In this document: one piece after another, positions 22,461 to 37,410 of the stretch
Numbering within the stretch: the first letter of the stretch is position 1
Layout of the letters: each line of letters begins with the position of its first letter
Source: Datisca glomerata
Lineage: Eukaryota; Streptophyta; Magnoliopsida; Cucurbitales; Datiscaceae
Direction of reading: 5' to 3'
Assembly (NCBI GenBank): GCA_003255025.1
Contig: QANY01008571.1
Span: 1-64,000 of the forward strand
DNA: 64,000 nt
Translations under genes and position numbers: made by a program
Notes under the pieces: generated by a model
Databases searched by the model: none
The model's input: the letters and a program-made list of their open reading frames with translations, nothing else
What the model was told of the DNA's origin: nothing

Positions 22461-23862
22461 TTCACTGCACAGTATACCTAATTTTATTAAAACCAAAACT
22501 TTTTTTTAACTAAGAAAAAGAGTTTCACATCGAGTAAAGAAATAATATATTTACTCTATGTAATCAATATAAATAGGCAATGTAATTAACTCACTTGATT
22601 GAAATAACTAATTTAATTATGCTGCATACTAATTTAATTACATCGCGTAAATGTATTAATTTAATGTACACTACGTAACTTATTTTTTCAAATGTAACCC
22701 ACTTTTCGGGTATGCACATTGATAATAAAAAATTTATTTACAATATAGTAAATTAATTGTGTATGACCTATATATTTTCATAAATTCAACACATGCAAAT
22801 AACATATTACGTATTTGTAGCTAATTTATTCAATTAAAGTCTACATAAATTGAGTATATAAATTAGTAGCATTGTAAATCCTAATAATTCATTGGACGAG
22901 TAAGACTATTATAGACATGAAGTAAAAAAATGATTGACAATGTGTAATTACTTTATTTGCAGGAACAAAACAGACCATAAACTCTTCAATCAGATGCTTC
23001 ACGATTCCTCCAATCGACCATAACATAAATATTTAATAATAGTTTTAGCATAAATTGCTAATCATGTATATATTTATGTACATAAGTTACCTACTTGAAT
23101 GATGAAGAAGGCGTATTTTGTCCCTACAATCGGACATTGTTCCTCACAAGACGTATTTTGTGTTTAAAACCATCTCGGAACCTTTGAACTAAGCAAAGGT
23201 AGGGTTTCCACTATGGAACATTAATTGTCAGCAAAAAGTACATATAAAAGAAGCTGAAAATCAACTGCAATAAAATGGTATATTAACAAAATTATGAACA
23301 TGCAAATGATTTAAGTAGTCAAATAACTTCAGTACATAAAATACTTCAAGTGTATAACTAGTTACATTGCAAATAATTCATCTATGGTGCAACCATAAAT
23401 TAAATTCCCTAAAACTGGCAAAGAAAGTCAACACTTAGTAAAACACCCCAACCTCCTTTCACAATTTATTATCCCTAAATAACATCAGAGACACTCCCAC
23501 TAGACACCATAAAACTCAATTTTTTCTCCAGATATATTTTTCATCAAAACTTCACCTATTCAATTCAAGTTTTAACCAAAACTAACCAAAAATGACTACT
23601 ATAACAGGCTATGTTAAAAAAATTGAAGCCAAGGTCCTTCCAAGAGCGGCGACCTCTGTGATGGTGGCGACAGCTGCAAGAATGCCTGAAACTATGAGAT
23701 AACTGTCCTCTATTCTTGCAAAGTCATCTTCAATGATCTTCAACGATCGTAAAGTTATCTTCTGCCTCCGGCTCCGTCTCCAGGGTCTCACTTCTGCAGG
23801 TTATCTTCAGCGTCCGACTCCATCTTCAACGATTACAAACTCATCTCCCTTGTTCTACTTCC

Positions 23863-23982
23863 CTCTCTCTCTAGAGAGATAGAGAGAGAAAGTGAGAGAG
23901 AGTGAGAGAGATCTATAGAGGAATGGCTGAGACTTCGCGAGGGAGATATTGAGAGAGAGGGAGAGAGAGACAGACAGACATA
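23863..23982. repeat. GA/CT simple-sequence block
   Basis: A CTCTCTCTCTAGAGAGATAG palindromic start is followed by repeated GAGAGA interrupted by a unique segment. GAGA-type sequence is common in plant promoters, but no gene start is seen nearby. Confidence 0.8.
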
Positions 23983-24205
23983 GGAAATGATAAAATGACA
24001 TGATGTTTTCAATAATGGCAAAGGGGAAAATCATAAAACTTGTGATAACGAAGTAAAACTTCCAGCTACTTATGTAACAAAAAAATAATATTTGTCTAAT
24101 TTGTCCACTCAAAACTATTTTATTCTGTCATTTTCACTTATTTATTTATCCAATCTAAAAGTTTTATTAGTTCCATTGTTAATTATGACTTTTGTTATTA
24201 TTCAC

Positions 24206-24425
24206 TGTGGAGAAATGAGAAAGAGTGAAGACAGACGCAGAAGTAAAGAAGAGGAGACAAAGGAGAGAAAGAAGATTAGAAAAGTAATCTTTCATTAATT
24301 GAAAAATAGTCAACCAAAATAATAATATAAAGGAGAAGAAAACCTTACGGACAATGAGGGCAGAAAAGACAAAAAAATCCATCTAACAAAACTAACTAAA
24401 AACAGAAATGCCTATTTACTTAACA
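24206..24425 (-). repeat. 3' LTR of the copia element
   Basis: It begins TGTGGAGAAATGAG and ends TACTTAACA on the plus strand, matching 29000-29220 with scattered substitutions and small indels. Confidence 0.9.
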
Positions 24426-24459
24426 TCCCCCCGCAAACTCATTTGAGGAGGAAGGATGA

Positions 24460-27400
24460 GTTTGTCATGAAGGTAAGTAAACCGAGGAGTGCATAAGGGT
24501 TTAGTAAATAAGTCTGCAAGTTAAAGTTGAGAGGACACAAGCTTCACAATCAAATCCTTCTTGACCACTCTTTCACGCACAAAGTGAAAGTCAATTTTCA
24601 CATGCTTTGTGCGAGCATGGAAAACATGATTAGAAGTTAATGATATAGCAGTCGTGTTGTCACAAAACAAAACCGAAGCTTGACTTTGGTACAAATGAAG
24701 ATCTTGAAGAATTTGTCTCAACCAAGTCAACTCAGCGGCAGTGTTAAGGATTTATACTCTGCTTCAATAGAAGACTGAGCCACAGTCGCTTGCTTCTTTG
24801 CACTCCAAGAAATAGGATTTATGGCCAAGAAAGATAACAAAGCCTGAAGTTGATCGTTGTGAGCCTGCAAATGAAGAGATTCAGGTTTAAAACACACACC
24901 ATGATCAATAGTACCCACAATATACCTAAGAATCCGTTTGACAGCACTAATATGGGCAGTAGAAGGTAAGTGCATAAATTGCATACACTATTGACAGGAA
25001 AGTTGATATCAGGTCTAGTGAAAAGTGAGATACTGAAGAGAGCCTACATGACATTCGTATAACGTTATATCAGACAATGGTGAACCAGTATGAGTGGATA
25101 AAGGAGATTTAGTGGAGCAAGGAGATTGACAAGATTTAGAATTAAGCATGCCAGCCTTAAGAAGTAAGTCCCTAGCGTACTTTTGTTGGTTAACAAAAAT
25201 ACCAAGAGAAGTTCGACTAATCTCAAGCCCTAAGAAATACTTTAACTCTCCAAGGTCAGACATGTCAAAGTTCTATTGTAAAGCATGAACCAAATGAACA
25301 ATATATGCAGAATCGGTCCCACTAATAACAATATCATCAAAATAGAGCAAAACATAAGAGAGAGAATGAGAGGAAACATGAACAAACAATGATGAGTCAG
25401 CATGTGAACCAATAAAGCCAAAAGATAAGAGATGCCTGGTAAATTTCTCGAACCAAGCTCTAGGAGCTTGTTTAAGGCCATACAATGACTTGTTCAATTT
25501 ACATACATATGCGGGACATGATTAATCAAAAAATCCTAGAGGCTGACACATGTAAACCTCATCATGTAAAGAACAATGCAAAAAGGCATTCTTGACATCA
25601 AGTTGCCTTAAAGGCCAACCATAAGTAGCAGCCAAAGATAGTAAGATTCTAATAATGGGTTTCTTAATAACTGGACTAAATGTTTTCCCATAGTCTAAGC
25701 CAGGTTGTTAGTGATAACCTTTGGCAACAAGCTTGGCTTTATGCCTGGCGATAGAGCCATCAAGGTTGTACTTGATTTTATACATCCATTTACACCCAAC
25801 AAGGCTCTTATGAAGAGGGAGAGGCATAAAAGTCCAAGTGTTTTGAGATTTGAGGGCTAGAAACCCAGATTGCATAGCCTGAACCCATTCTGGACATTTA
25901 GAAACCATAGTATAAGAAGTATGTTCTATAAGAATGATTGGAGGACAAGAGACAGCAAAGGTTTTCCTTTTAAAAATCCTAGATTTTGACCGAGTTTGCA
26001 TTAGGTGATGAGACTTTATGTGAGGGGAAGAACTGGTGTGTCCAATGCTAGAAACATGATGAGACTGAGCAACAGGTAATGCAGTAGAGCCAGAAGAAGA
26101 TGACCCAGTAGGAATACAAGATGAAATAGGATCCAAACCATCGTTTAAGTCAAAATTAATAGTACAATCATGAGACAGAGTAGTAGAATCAGAATGTAAA
26201 ACAGTAGGAGAATCATGATGCTCAACAGAATTAGTAGCTAGAGATTCAGTATGTACACCAACAAAATTAACAGTAGGAGAATGCAAACAAGTAGTAGCAT
26301 CAGTGACAGTCCCAGTAGTAACTATACAATCTGATTCTAAAGCAGTAATACATGTAGAATTAGAACTAGGTAGAGTGCTAAGTAAAGGAAGAAGAGAAGA
26401 TAGGTGAGTACCTGAAGGAGCAGTAGTAGTAGAACCAGTAGTAAAAGAAGGCACAGTAGAAACAGTAGCAAATGGAAACTGAGTCTCATAAAAAACAACA
26501 TCTCTAAAAGTGTAGAAACGACTTGTAGAATGATCATAACAAATATAACCTTTTTTATTAAGTGCATATCCAAGAAACACACATTGAGAGCTTTTAAGTT
26601 GATACTTGTGCTGCATATAAGGTCTAAGATTGGGATAGAAACTATATCCAAAAACTTTAAACATTTTATAATTTGGTGTTTTACCAAATAATAACTCATA
26701 AGAAGATTTATTACTAGTTGTGGCACTAGGCATTCTGTTTATCAGATAAGAAACAGTAACAATAGAAAAATTCCAAAAAGGAGAAGGAATAGAGGAATGA
26801 TGCATAAGAGTAATACATGTCTCAGCCAAATGTCTATGCTTCCTTTTAGCAATGCCATTTTGCTAAGGAGTATAGAGGAAAGTCTTTTGATGCAAAATAC
26901 CTTTTTCAGTGAAAGGAGAGGCTGTTATACTCACCTCCTCCATCAGTCCTTAATGTTTTGATTTTAGCTAAGAAAAGGTTCTCAACAAGGGGTTGAATCC
27001 TCATGAAAACAGATAGAACTTCATATTTATTTCTAACGGGGGAAACCAAGTAAATATTGTCAGGTCCTCAATAAATAGCACATAATACCTATGTCCTAAA
27101 ACAAAAGCAATAGGGGATGGTCCCTAGATATCAGTATGAATAAGAGACAACGGTAAATCAGAAACAGTCACAGAGTTGCTAAAATGATGCCTTGACATTT
27201 GATTAGAAACACAACTAATGCAGATACAGGAGTTTATAGCAAAATCAGTACAAGGAATGTCAGCTTTAGCAAGAATTTATTTAACAGTGTTGTTACTAGG
27301 GTGACCTAAACGGTTGTGCCAGAGAAAAGCATTTTGTTTCGAGCTAAGGAAAGCAAAATTAGTAGTAGAAGACAGATCAACAGACATAGGATAAAGACCA

Positions 27401-28960
27401 TTTATGCAAGACCCTTTATGCAAAATTTTGTCTGTTTCCATGTCCTGAATCCATAAACAAAAGGCATCAAATGTAAACTCACAGTTTTGTTCAAGGCTAA
27501 ATTGATAAACAGAAAGCAATTTGGCAGATAATTGAGGCACAAAATAAACATTTGACAGAGAAAAGATTGAGAAGAAAGATTAAGAGAACTTAAACCTGTA
27601 TGAGTGATGGGTAATATATGACCATTACCAACAGAAACATCATCATCACCTGTGTATTTAGATGAGATATTTAAGTTGTGCAGATTAGGAGTTAGATGTG
27701 GCATCCTGTGTCAGTTAGCCAGACTTGTGATCAGAATATGTGACTTGGCTCAAGGCTGTCATGGCTGTCAAGTTGGAAGAAGGACTTCTTCCTTGATACA
27801 CAAAGTTCATACAGTGAAAACAATCGACAGCACTATGTCCAATTTTTTTGACAGATCTGGCATTGAACACGATTGTGCTGCAAAATTTGAGAATTCTTGG
27901 CCATTTTTGGTCGACCTCTTGAAAGACTGATTGTTTTGTACAGGTGGTGCCCCAAGAATCGAAGGAATAGAGGAAGGAACCTAGTTGGGAGTTCTTCCTC
28001 CCCTTCCTGAGTTGAATCTCCCTGAATTGTTCCTGTTACCTAGAAAGTTTCTGAAAACGCAACCTCGATTTGGTCATTTGTTGTTAAAAGTTGCAAGAAA
28101 AGCAGTATTCTGAGCTGACTGATCTTGTTGTTTATGTTGAGTCTCTAGAAATTGTTCTTCTGATTTTAGAAGAACGTGTAGTTCTTCTAAATTCAAAGGG
28201 TCCACTCTTGTTCGAATTGAGGTCCAGATGAAATTATACTTAACTGGAAGTCCTTTAAGAGTGAAAATTAGGATGTCTTCGTCTTCAACATTAACTGAAA
28301 TAGCCTAGATCTTATCCCTGGCTTCCTTGATCCTCTGGATGCATGCATCAATGTTTTCTGTGGGCTTCTTGGAGACAGACTGCAGGTTGGATTTTAATTG
28401 TAGAATGTTGGTGCGTGAGAGGGAAGAAAACCTTCTTTCCAAAGAATCCCAGACTTCCTTTGAAGTGTTGCACCCAACGATGTACGATAATGCTATTGGA
28501 GAGAGAGTGACATTTATCAGAGTTACAAGGGCTTCATCTTGCGCAAGGCATTGTTCGTGTCTCGGGTCCCCATCGAGGGTGTCTTCCCCACTAGCATGTT
28601 TCAAAAATTTTGTTGGGCATGTGATCGCGCATCAATATATCCAAATACAAGGTGGGTTTTCAAAATAGCAGTGATTTGATACTTCTAAAGAAAAAAATTA
28701 GACGAATCTAACCTAATAAATTAGATTGCAGATATTGGAGAGGAGGAAGATAGGGGAATGAGGAGAAGAATCAGCGATACCCATTGACGAGGAAGGAACA
28801 GAATGAGAGATCTGAGAATTAACGTTTTCTTGAACAAGATTTGAAGAAGATAGTAAAGATTGAGGGTTGGAATGATTTATGTTTTGGGAATCGATCTGGG
28901 GGTTGACGTTTTGAGCAGAGTCTTGAGAATGTGTGGGCACACTTTAAAAATTGGTTCAGC
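24460..28960 (-). pseudogene. copia gag-pol, multiply interrupted
   Basis: Minus-strand pieces in order: a Gln/Asn/Ser-rich gag start (about 28940-28713); the UBN2-type gag core (28604-28305, with NTSKEVWDSLERRFSS); a CCHC knuckle (about 27830-27870, CQICQK); a protease DTG site followed by a frameshift (about 27700); the GAG-pre-integrase region with LWHNRLGHPSN (about 27300); an integrase core with stops (26830-27270); an integrase C-terminus and the start of RT in one 373-codon frame (26829-25708, ending KWMYKIKYNLDGS); RT with SLYGLKQAPRAW and LLYFDDIVISG (25497-25273); and RNase H (to about 24521). Many stops and frameshifts separate them, so no functional polyprotein can be made. Confidence 0.9.
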
Positions 28961-28987
28961 TATGGAGATTGACATGGGTCGGATATA

Positions 28988-28999
28988 GCTTTGATGCCA
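28988..28999 (-). other. Primer-binding site (initiator tRNA-Met type) of the copia element
   Basis: On the minus strand TGGCATCAAAGC directly follows the 5' LTR. It matches the usual copia PBS TGGTATCAGAGC with two changes. Confidence 0.85.
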
Positions 29000-29220
29000 T
29001 GTGGAGAAATGAGAAGGAGTGAAGACAGAAATAGAGGTAAAGAAGAGGGAGACGAATGAGAGAAAGAAGATTAGAAAAGTAATCTTTCATTGATTGAAAA
29101 ATAGTCAATTAAAATAATAATATAAAGGAGAAGAAAACCTCACGAATAAGGAGGGTAGAAAAGACAAAAAAAACCCTTTAACAAAACTAACTAAAAGCAG
29201 AAAAGCCTATTTACTTAACA
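29000..29220 (-). repeat. 5' LTR of the copia element
   Basis: Direct repeat of 24206-24425. On the minus strand it starts TGTTAAGTAAATAGG and is followed at once by the PBS. It ends about 380 bp upstream of the TED7-like ATG, facing away from that gene. Confidence 0.9.
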
Positions 29221-29600
29221 TTCTAAAAAAACAAGGATTTTATTGACATTGAGTCAAAACTTCAATGACCAAATCAAACTAAAAAAATTGAACAAAAATG
29301 AAAAACAAATATATTTTAGCATTTTTTTCTATTTCCTTTTTTGAGGTCATGACAATGTCTATAGAAATATTGTTGAAGAGAGGTAAGCTTATGAAGGAAA
29401 ACAGGAAGACATAGAAGTGTTTTCCAATGCAAACAATCTATCCTTAGAATGAGAGTCAAGTAACTAAAATACTTAGCTACGTGATTTCTAACTCAAGAAT
29501 TACCCCAAAGCCTCACTACAAATATCCCCACAAAACTACCAATTTCTCCACAATTATTCATTCAAGACATCAAAAAACTTCCCTTGGGCATTAACACAGT
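29221..29600 (+). promoter_or_regulatory. Remaining upstream region of the TED7-like gene
   Basis: Only about 380 bp separate the copia LTR from the ATG at 29601. A TATA-like CTACAAATATCC at 29515-29526 lies about 80 bp before the ATG. I cannot name xylem-specific elements with confidence. Confidence 0.4.
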
Positions 29601-30050
29601 ATGGCCTCTGTCAATACTCCCAACTTCCCTTTTCACCCATCACCACCGCCACCTTCACCACCGCCACCTTCACCAACACCGGACAATAATCCGACCGTTG
29701 TAGTTATCGTGTTCATATCGTTAGGTGGTGTTCTTTTCTTTGCATTCATTGCGGTTGCACTATGTTGTTTCATCAAAAAGAAAAAGAAGAAGACTACGAA
29801 TGAAACAGATATTATCCATGTAGACAAACAGAGGAAGGTGAAAGAAGACGTTGTACTGGGTCCTTTCGGGCGTGACACCCTGGTCCTGACGATCGAGGAT
29901 GATTTGCATATTGATGAAGTGATTAGGAAGAATGAGGAGAGGTTTGGCAAAGGTTTAAAGGGTAAACATGAAGAAGGGAATCCTAGCTCTCTTGAGATGA
30001 CATCGGCTTCTTCTAGTTCTAATCAAGCTCATGTTGAAGATAAAATCTGA
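29601..30050 (+). CDS. TED7: TED6/TED7-like single-pass membrane protein of xylem secondary-wall formation
   Basis: Intronless, 149 residues, ATG at 29601 in good context. The layout is that of TRACHEARY ELEMENT DIFFERENTIATION-RELATED 6/7: a short extracellular N-terminus with extensin-like SPPPPSPPPPS (about 14-24), one transmembrane helix (about 31-57, TVVVIVFISLGGVLFFAF), a CCFIKKKKKK stop-transfer stretch, then a conserved cytosolic tail with ETDIIHVDKQRKVKE, TLVLTIEDDLHIDE and a Ser/His-rich end. In Arabidopsis these small proteins bind a secondary-wall cellulose synthase subunit and help build the patterned wall of xylem vessels. TED6 and TED7 cannot be separated firmly here; the longer tail favours TED7. 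No break or missing feature is seen. A copia element sits close upstream, which may have altered its promoter. Confidence 0.88.
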   Translation: MASVNTPNFPFHPSPPPPSPPPPSPTPDNNPTVVVIVFISLGGVLFFAFIAVALCCFIKKKKKKTTNETDIIHVDKQRKVKEDVVLGPFGRDTLVLTIEDDLHIDEVIRKNEERFGKGLKGKHEEGNPSSLEMTSASSSSNQAHVEDKI

Positions 30051-31251
30051 TCTTTCTTCAAGGCATTGTTCAGTATCGTCTTCAGAATCTACGGTTAATT
30101 AACATGATGTAATAATAATTCATGAAACAAAAAAGACAATGCAACGAGCTTCAAAAATGATAATAAATACCCTATGGTAGTTTACTCTCTTTTACTTTTA
30201 CTTTGTTCTTTCTTAATTTCACAGGAAAAAATTTAAAAAAATGACCGGTTTTTAAGAGGAGTTAAATAAAGAGTCGAACAATTAAAAAATACAAAAATGA
30301 TCGAAAAGTGATTGACTTATGTGAATGGATTAGTACTCATATTGAACAATTAATGATTGGTTCTTTGTAAAAATTCTATAAGTATTTTTGCAATAAAAAA
30401 ATCTCAGCCTAATTTATCTCCACCCTTAAAACTGTCTTTTTCTGTTAAATTCCGGAAAAAAAAAGTTGTCCGCAGTTTTTCTAAGCTGCACCACAGATGA
30501 AAGAAAATAAAAATAATTAGTCGAAATATATATCGTATAAAATGAACCTGAGTAGATTATCCTAATTATGATTTAATCAGTTCATAAATTGGGTTCTCTT
30601 TTTTTTTGTAGAATGGTTAATGAATCTGGTTAATTAAGCAAAATTTACCAACACCCTTCCTCATTGAAGTACAAAATTTGATGTTTGAATCACAAGAGCT
30701 AGCTCAGCTGGTCACCGGGGCTTGGAAACGTGTTCCCTCATAAATTTTGAGTTTGAACCAAGCGTTTAACTCTCCTACCATCGGCCTGAGAATTATGTCA
30801 TTGAATTAGTCATGGTACATTTACAAATAACTCCTAACCAAAGACCTACACCTCATTGATATTAATCAGAGTTCAGGTTCTTATACCCGATGCTAATAAA
30901 AAGAAATTGGTGTTCTCTCAAGACAAATGTTAATTCTGCTATCGTATTCCAATATCCCTAAACCCTCTTGGGAATTGACGGCCAAAATCACTTGAACCAT
31001 CTCAACTTCGAAAATATGAAGACGCGTTAATTATATAGAAACAATACATTTATTATAAGACAGTTACGTCAAAACTGCACAAGAAAAAAGAAAACGAGAA
31101 CGGAAAAAAAAAACACAACTCCAAGACTGTTCATTCTCCTCACAAAGCAAAGAAAACTAACATGCTCAACATTTATTTTTCGATCAAATGGAAATAGTCA
31201 GAAGAACTGTGTTTTTCCATCAACCCTGTACCGGCTGGGTCATCATCTAAT
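30051..31251. other. Intergenic region between two convergent genes (TED7-like and ADH1)
   Basis: It holds the 3' flanks of both genes and a tRNA-derived SINE candidate (30695-30870). No other gene is seen. Confidence 0.5.
30695..30870 (+). mobile_element. Candidate tRNA-derived SINE fragment
   Basis: TAGCTCAGCTG at 30700-30710 fits the RNA polymerase III A box, and GTTTGAACC at 30751-30759 resembles a B box with one change, at tRNA-like spacing of about 50 bp. The text between does not fold as a standard tRNA, and a SINE-like unrelated body follows. No target duplications or tail were identified, so the limits are approximate. Confidence 0.4.
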
Positions 31252-34755
<3,504 letters not shown>

Positions 34756-34858
34756 GGCTTCTTCTTCCAAAAATCACAGACTATAGCGATGGTGAAAAGT
34801 CGATGAGTATTGATCAGTATGATTAACTTTTGTGAGAATAATCCAATGCGAGTGGCAG

Positions 34859-34866
34859 AATATATA
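34859..34866 (-). promoter_or_regulatory. TATA box of ADH1
   Basis: CTATATATT on the minus strand lies about 105 bp upstream of the ADH1 ATG, a normal distance for plant ADH genes with a leader of about 75-80 nt. Confidence 0.65.
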
Positions 34867-35019
34867 GAGTGAGAAACAGAGAGCGAAAGCAGAGTAAACA
34901 AATCCCGAAAGTACGAGAAAACCATGGCGGATATAATTTTTTTACGAATTGAGGAAGAAAGAGAATGGCAATTTGCTAGTAATCTAAAGTCCAATACCAG
35001 AGACCACCAAAACGGTGTC

Positions 35020-35037
35020 TGGTTTACGAGGGGCGCC
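35020..35037 (-). promoter_or_regulatory. Anaerobic-response-like element of ADH1 (GT and GC motifs)
   Basis: TGGTTT (35020-35025), a GT motif, sits next to GGGGCGCC (35030-35037), a GC motif, about 155 bp upstream of the TATA box. Paired GT and GC motifs at this kind of distance define the anaerobic response element of plant ADH1 promoters, bound in Arabidopsis by MYB2-type factors. Role inferred from position and motif. Confidence 0.55.
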
Positions 35038-35055
35038 TTGGGTTCAAGGCTTAGG

Positions 35056-35061
35056 CACGTG
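35056..35061 (-). promoter_or_regulatory. G-box (CACGTG) of ADH1
   Basis: A perfect CACGTG within GGCACGTGGCC lies about 190 bp upstream of the TATA box and 20 bp beyond the GC motif. Arabidopsis ADH1 has a G-box in the same relative place, bound by GBF-type bZIP proteins. Confidence 0.6.
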
Positions 35062-35099
35062 GCCCCCGCTTTTTGTTGGCCTCTCTTGGGGAAGAACGT

Positions 35100-36162
35100 G
35101 GCATGGGAGGTTTTTATTTTGGCGAGGAGTAATCGCAGAAACCACTCGTTCTTCACATTAGATATTTTTGCACCAACTTTGTTTCTAGTTCCGATATTAT
35201 TTTTAGAAGTAAGCCTACCATGTCGGCCGGTTTTGATATTGGTATCAAAATTGTGTGTGATAGTAATTAAAATTTGAACAATGAGTTATTAATAATATAT
35301 TTTAAATATTTATAGTAAAATACTATAAATATGTTATAAGTGCTTCATAGTTGTTATTGACATCACACTATCAACACAATTCAAATAATCACGACCATGA
35401 TACCATACCGGCCTGTACTAAAGACTTTTCCTCCTTTTAATTTCAATAATTGCATAATTTTTTTATCTGTCGTGACCTAATTTGAAGAATAAAAAATGTA
35501 TTTCTCAATATCTATTGATTCAACTATTTTAACCTTCATTTAAAAAGAAGAAAATGTTAGACATGTATTCTCAATATTGATATAAATAAATTATAGTTTA
35601 TAAGTAATGATGAGTTTGGCCGCGCCTCGCCTAGAAGCATTACAACGCATTGTAAAATGGTATTTCAAATAACATGTACTTAATAAATATTATTGTTTGA
35701 AACATATCTTGGTATGTAGAATCACTTCTACAAGAAAATACATGCTCTAGTATTTCCTGAAATATTTTTACATACACATGAATATGTTTTAAAATTTATG
35801 CAAGTACTTCTGAAAAATATGTATAACATAATTATAAACTAAAATATTATTATTTCAATGTAAAAGCACTTCTAGTATAAACACTAACAAACACAATCTA
35901 AATCTTTAGTATCTTAAAAGTGAGAATATATTAAAAATTATTTTTTGACTATTTTGTCCATTCTTTAGTTTTACAGTTTTGAAAATATCTATTGAGTCTA
36001 TTAATAGTCTATTATTATTATTATTTAATTTCTCTTTCTATTTATTTTTCATAATAGTATATGTTGATGCCGAAAACTTCAACAATGTTGATGCTAACTA
36101 TTTCAGCCTGAAACTTCAAGGGTGCTAATGCTATCTGTTTGATTCTGAAACTTCATCAACAT
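35100..36162. other. Intergenic DNA upstream of the ADH1 promoter
   Basis: AT-rich, with no gene. 35640-35900 holds a possible MITE whose reverse complement has TGTTTGTTAGTG and GAAGTGCTTTTAC words like the one in ADH1 intron 2. Confidence 0.45.
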
Positions 36163-36277
36163 ATAAAGATTTCGAAAGCGAAACACAAATAAAGATTTCG
36201 AAAGCGAAACACAAATAAAGATTTCAAAAGCGAAACACAAATAAAGATTTCGAAAGCGAAACACAAATAAAGATTTT
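36163..36277. repeat. 26-bp tandem repeat, four copies and a partial
   Basis: The unit AAAGATTTCGAAAGCGAAAC plus ACAAAT repeats head to tail almost without change. Near identity suggests recent expansion. Confidence 0.9.
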
Positions 36278-36940
36278 GAAGGAGAGGAGAAATGGGGGTG
36301 GTTGCCTTGCCTAAAGGCCTCCGATACTTAAGTCAGTATCCTGATATTATTTCGATATAGTTTCCTTAGGGGAGAAGTGGCCTACCTTTCTCTCTAGTAA
36401 ATGAAGGTATTTGTGCCTGGAGTTTTGTGGAGAAAGCATGTTGAATCAGTCTCAGGAGTATGTTGGGGAAGCTTTTCGGGACATGAGGTATGTCCTCGAT
36501 TGGATAGGAGTGAGGTGACCTTTGACATAAAGCGATGGGCATTAAATGTTGACATGCCTTTGAAGTCATCGAACCGGGGGGGGGGGGGGGGGGGGGGTAT
36601 TCTAACATTCTATCGCGGTGATTGCATATGTTGAGCATTCGGGGCTATTGGAAAGTGCTACCTGGGATGTGACTCTCGGTAGATAATGATGACACTGGTG
36701 CTCAGGTTTATCCAAGCTCTTGTCAGGGGATTTACTCTTGTCATCCTTCATGTAAGGCTAGTGCATCCTAGGCTTCTTCGAGACTGACCAGGCAAGATCG
36801 GTCTCATCCTTCTTGGTGGCCGGGCTTTGGAACCCTCTCCTAAAGTGACCCTCTCAACGCAGTATGACATGTGTCATTGTCTTGCTGGTGGTTATAAAAC
36901 ACCTATAACAGTTGCCACCAATCGAGGACTTGGGTGACTA
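36278..36940. other. Unclassified, less AT-rich segment containing a 22-base G tract
   Basis: Composition differs visibly from the AT-rich flanks. It has direct GAGGTGACC- and CAGG-type words, a G homopolymer at 36576-36597 and no recognisable protein. A fragment of an LTR or other transposon is likely but not shown. Confidence 0.35.
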
Positions 36941-36943
36941 GAT

Positions 36944-37110
36944 TACTCTTTTTAAAATATTTTAAGTTAACATTTATATATATTGGTTCCTAAAACGTGT
37001 GTGGCACGTAATAAACTAATCAGCAAAACTTAACTAAAATAATATCTTCAAAGTTGAAAAAAATACTAAACATACAGTAGTTAGATACTGTAAAAAAATT
37101 AAATATGAGA
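36944..37110. repeat. Direct repeat of about 165 bp, copy 1
   Basis: It shares with 37248-37410 the blocks AACATTTATATATAT, GTTCCTAAAACGTGTGT, GCACGTAATAAACTAATCA and a similar end. Only 140 bp separate the two copies. Confidence 0.8.
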
Positions 37111-37247
37111 AACAATCAAAATGACGAGTTAAAAAATATAATATACATATCATGTGCAATCCACGTTTAACTTAACTATTAAAATTAAGAATAAGACAAT
37201 TACGGATGTCCTTATGTTATAATATTATCTTTTTAGATAGGTTAGGT

Positions 37248-37410
37248 AATTCTTTTTAAAAATATTTTAGGATAACATTTATATATATATTAGTTCCTAA
37301 AACGTGTGTTGCACGTAATAAACTAATCAATATAATTTAACTAAAATAATGTCTCAAAAGTTGAAGTAGTAGTAAACATACATTAGTTAAATACTACAAA
37401 AATAAATTAT
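37248..37410. repeat. Direct repeat of about 165 bp, copy 2
   Basis: Second copy of the unit at 36944-37110, diverged by substitutions and small indels. Confidence 0.8.

Larger units (their letters stand above)
21396..24205. other. Intergenic DNA with microsatellites, no gene recognised
   Basis: Contents in order: TATA/ATATAC-rich palindromic simple sequence (about 21610-21785), a purine-rich GAGGGAGAAG stretch (22030-22160), two perfect 14-bp palindromes (22415-22460) and a GA/CT block (23863-23982). No frame shows a known domain. Confidence 0.5.
24206..29220 (-). mobile_element. Ty1-copia LTR retrotransposon, decayed, minus strand
   Basis: Direct LTRs of about 220 bp bound the element. 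On the minus strand the order is 5' LTR (29000-29220), tRNA-Met primer-binding site (28988-28999), gag, zinc knuckle, protease, integrase, reverse transcriptase, RNase H, purine tract (about 24426-24434) and 3' LTR (24206-24425). This is the copia order, with integrase before RT. The LTRs differ at about 20 sites by eye, so the insertion is not recent. Flanks TTCAC and TTCTA only weakly resemble a target duplication. Confidence 0.9.

Noticed and set aside
30700..30770. Possible tRNA gene
   Set aside because: A- and B-box-like words are present, but the acceptor and anticodon arms do not pair. Kept only as a SINE candidate.
34924..35277. 117-codon plus-strand frame in the ADH1 promoter
   Set aside because: Overlaps the likely ADH1 promoter and leader; no domain, chance open frame.
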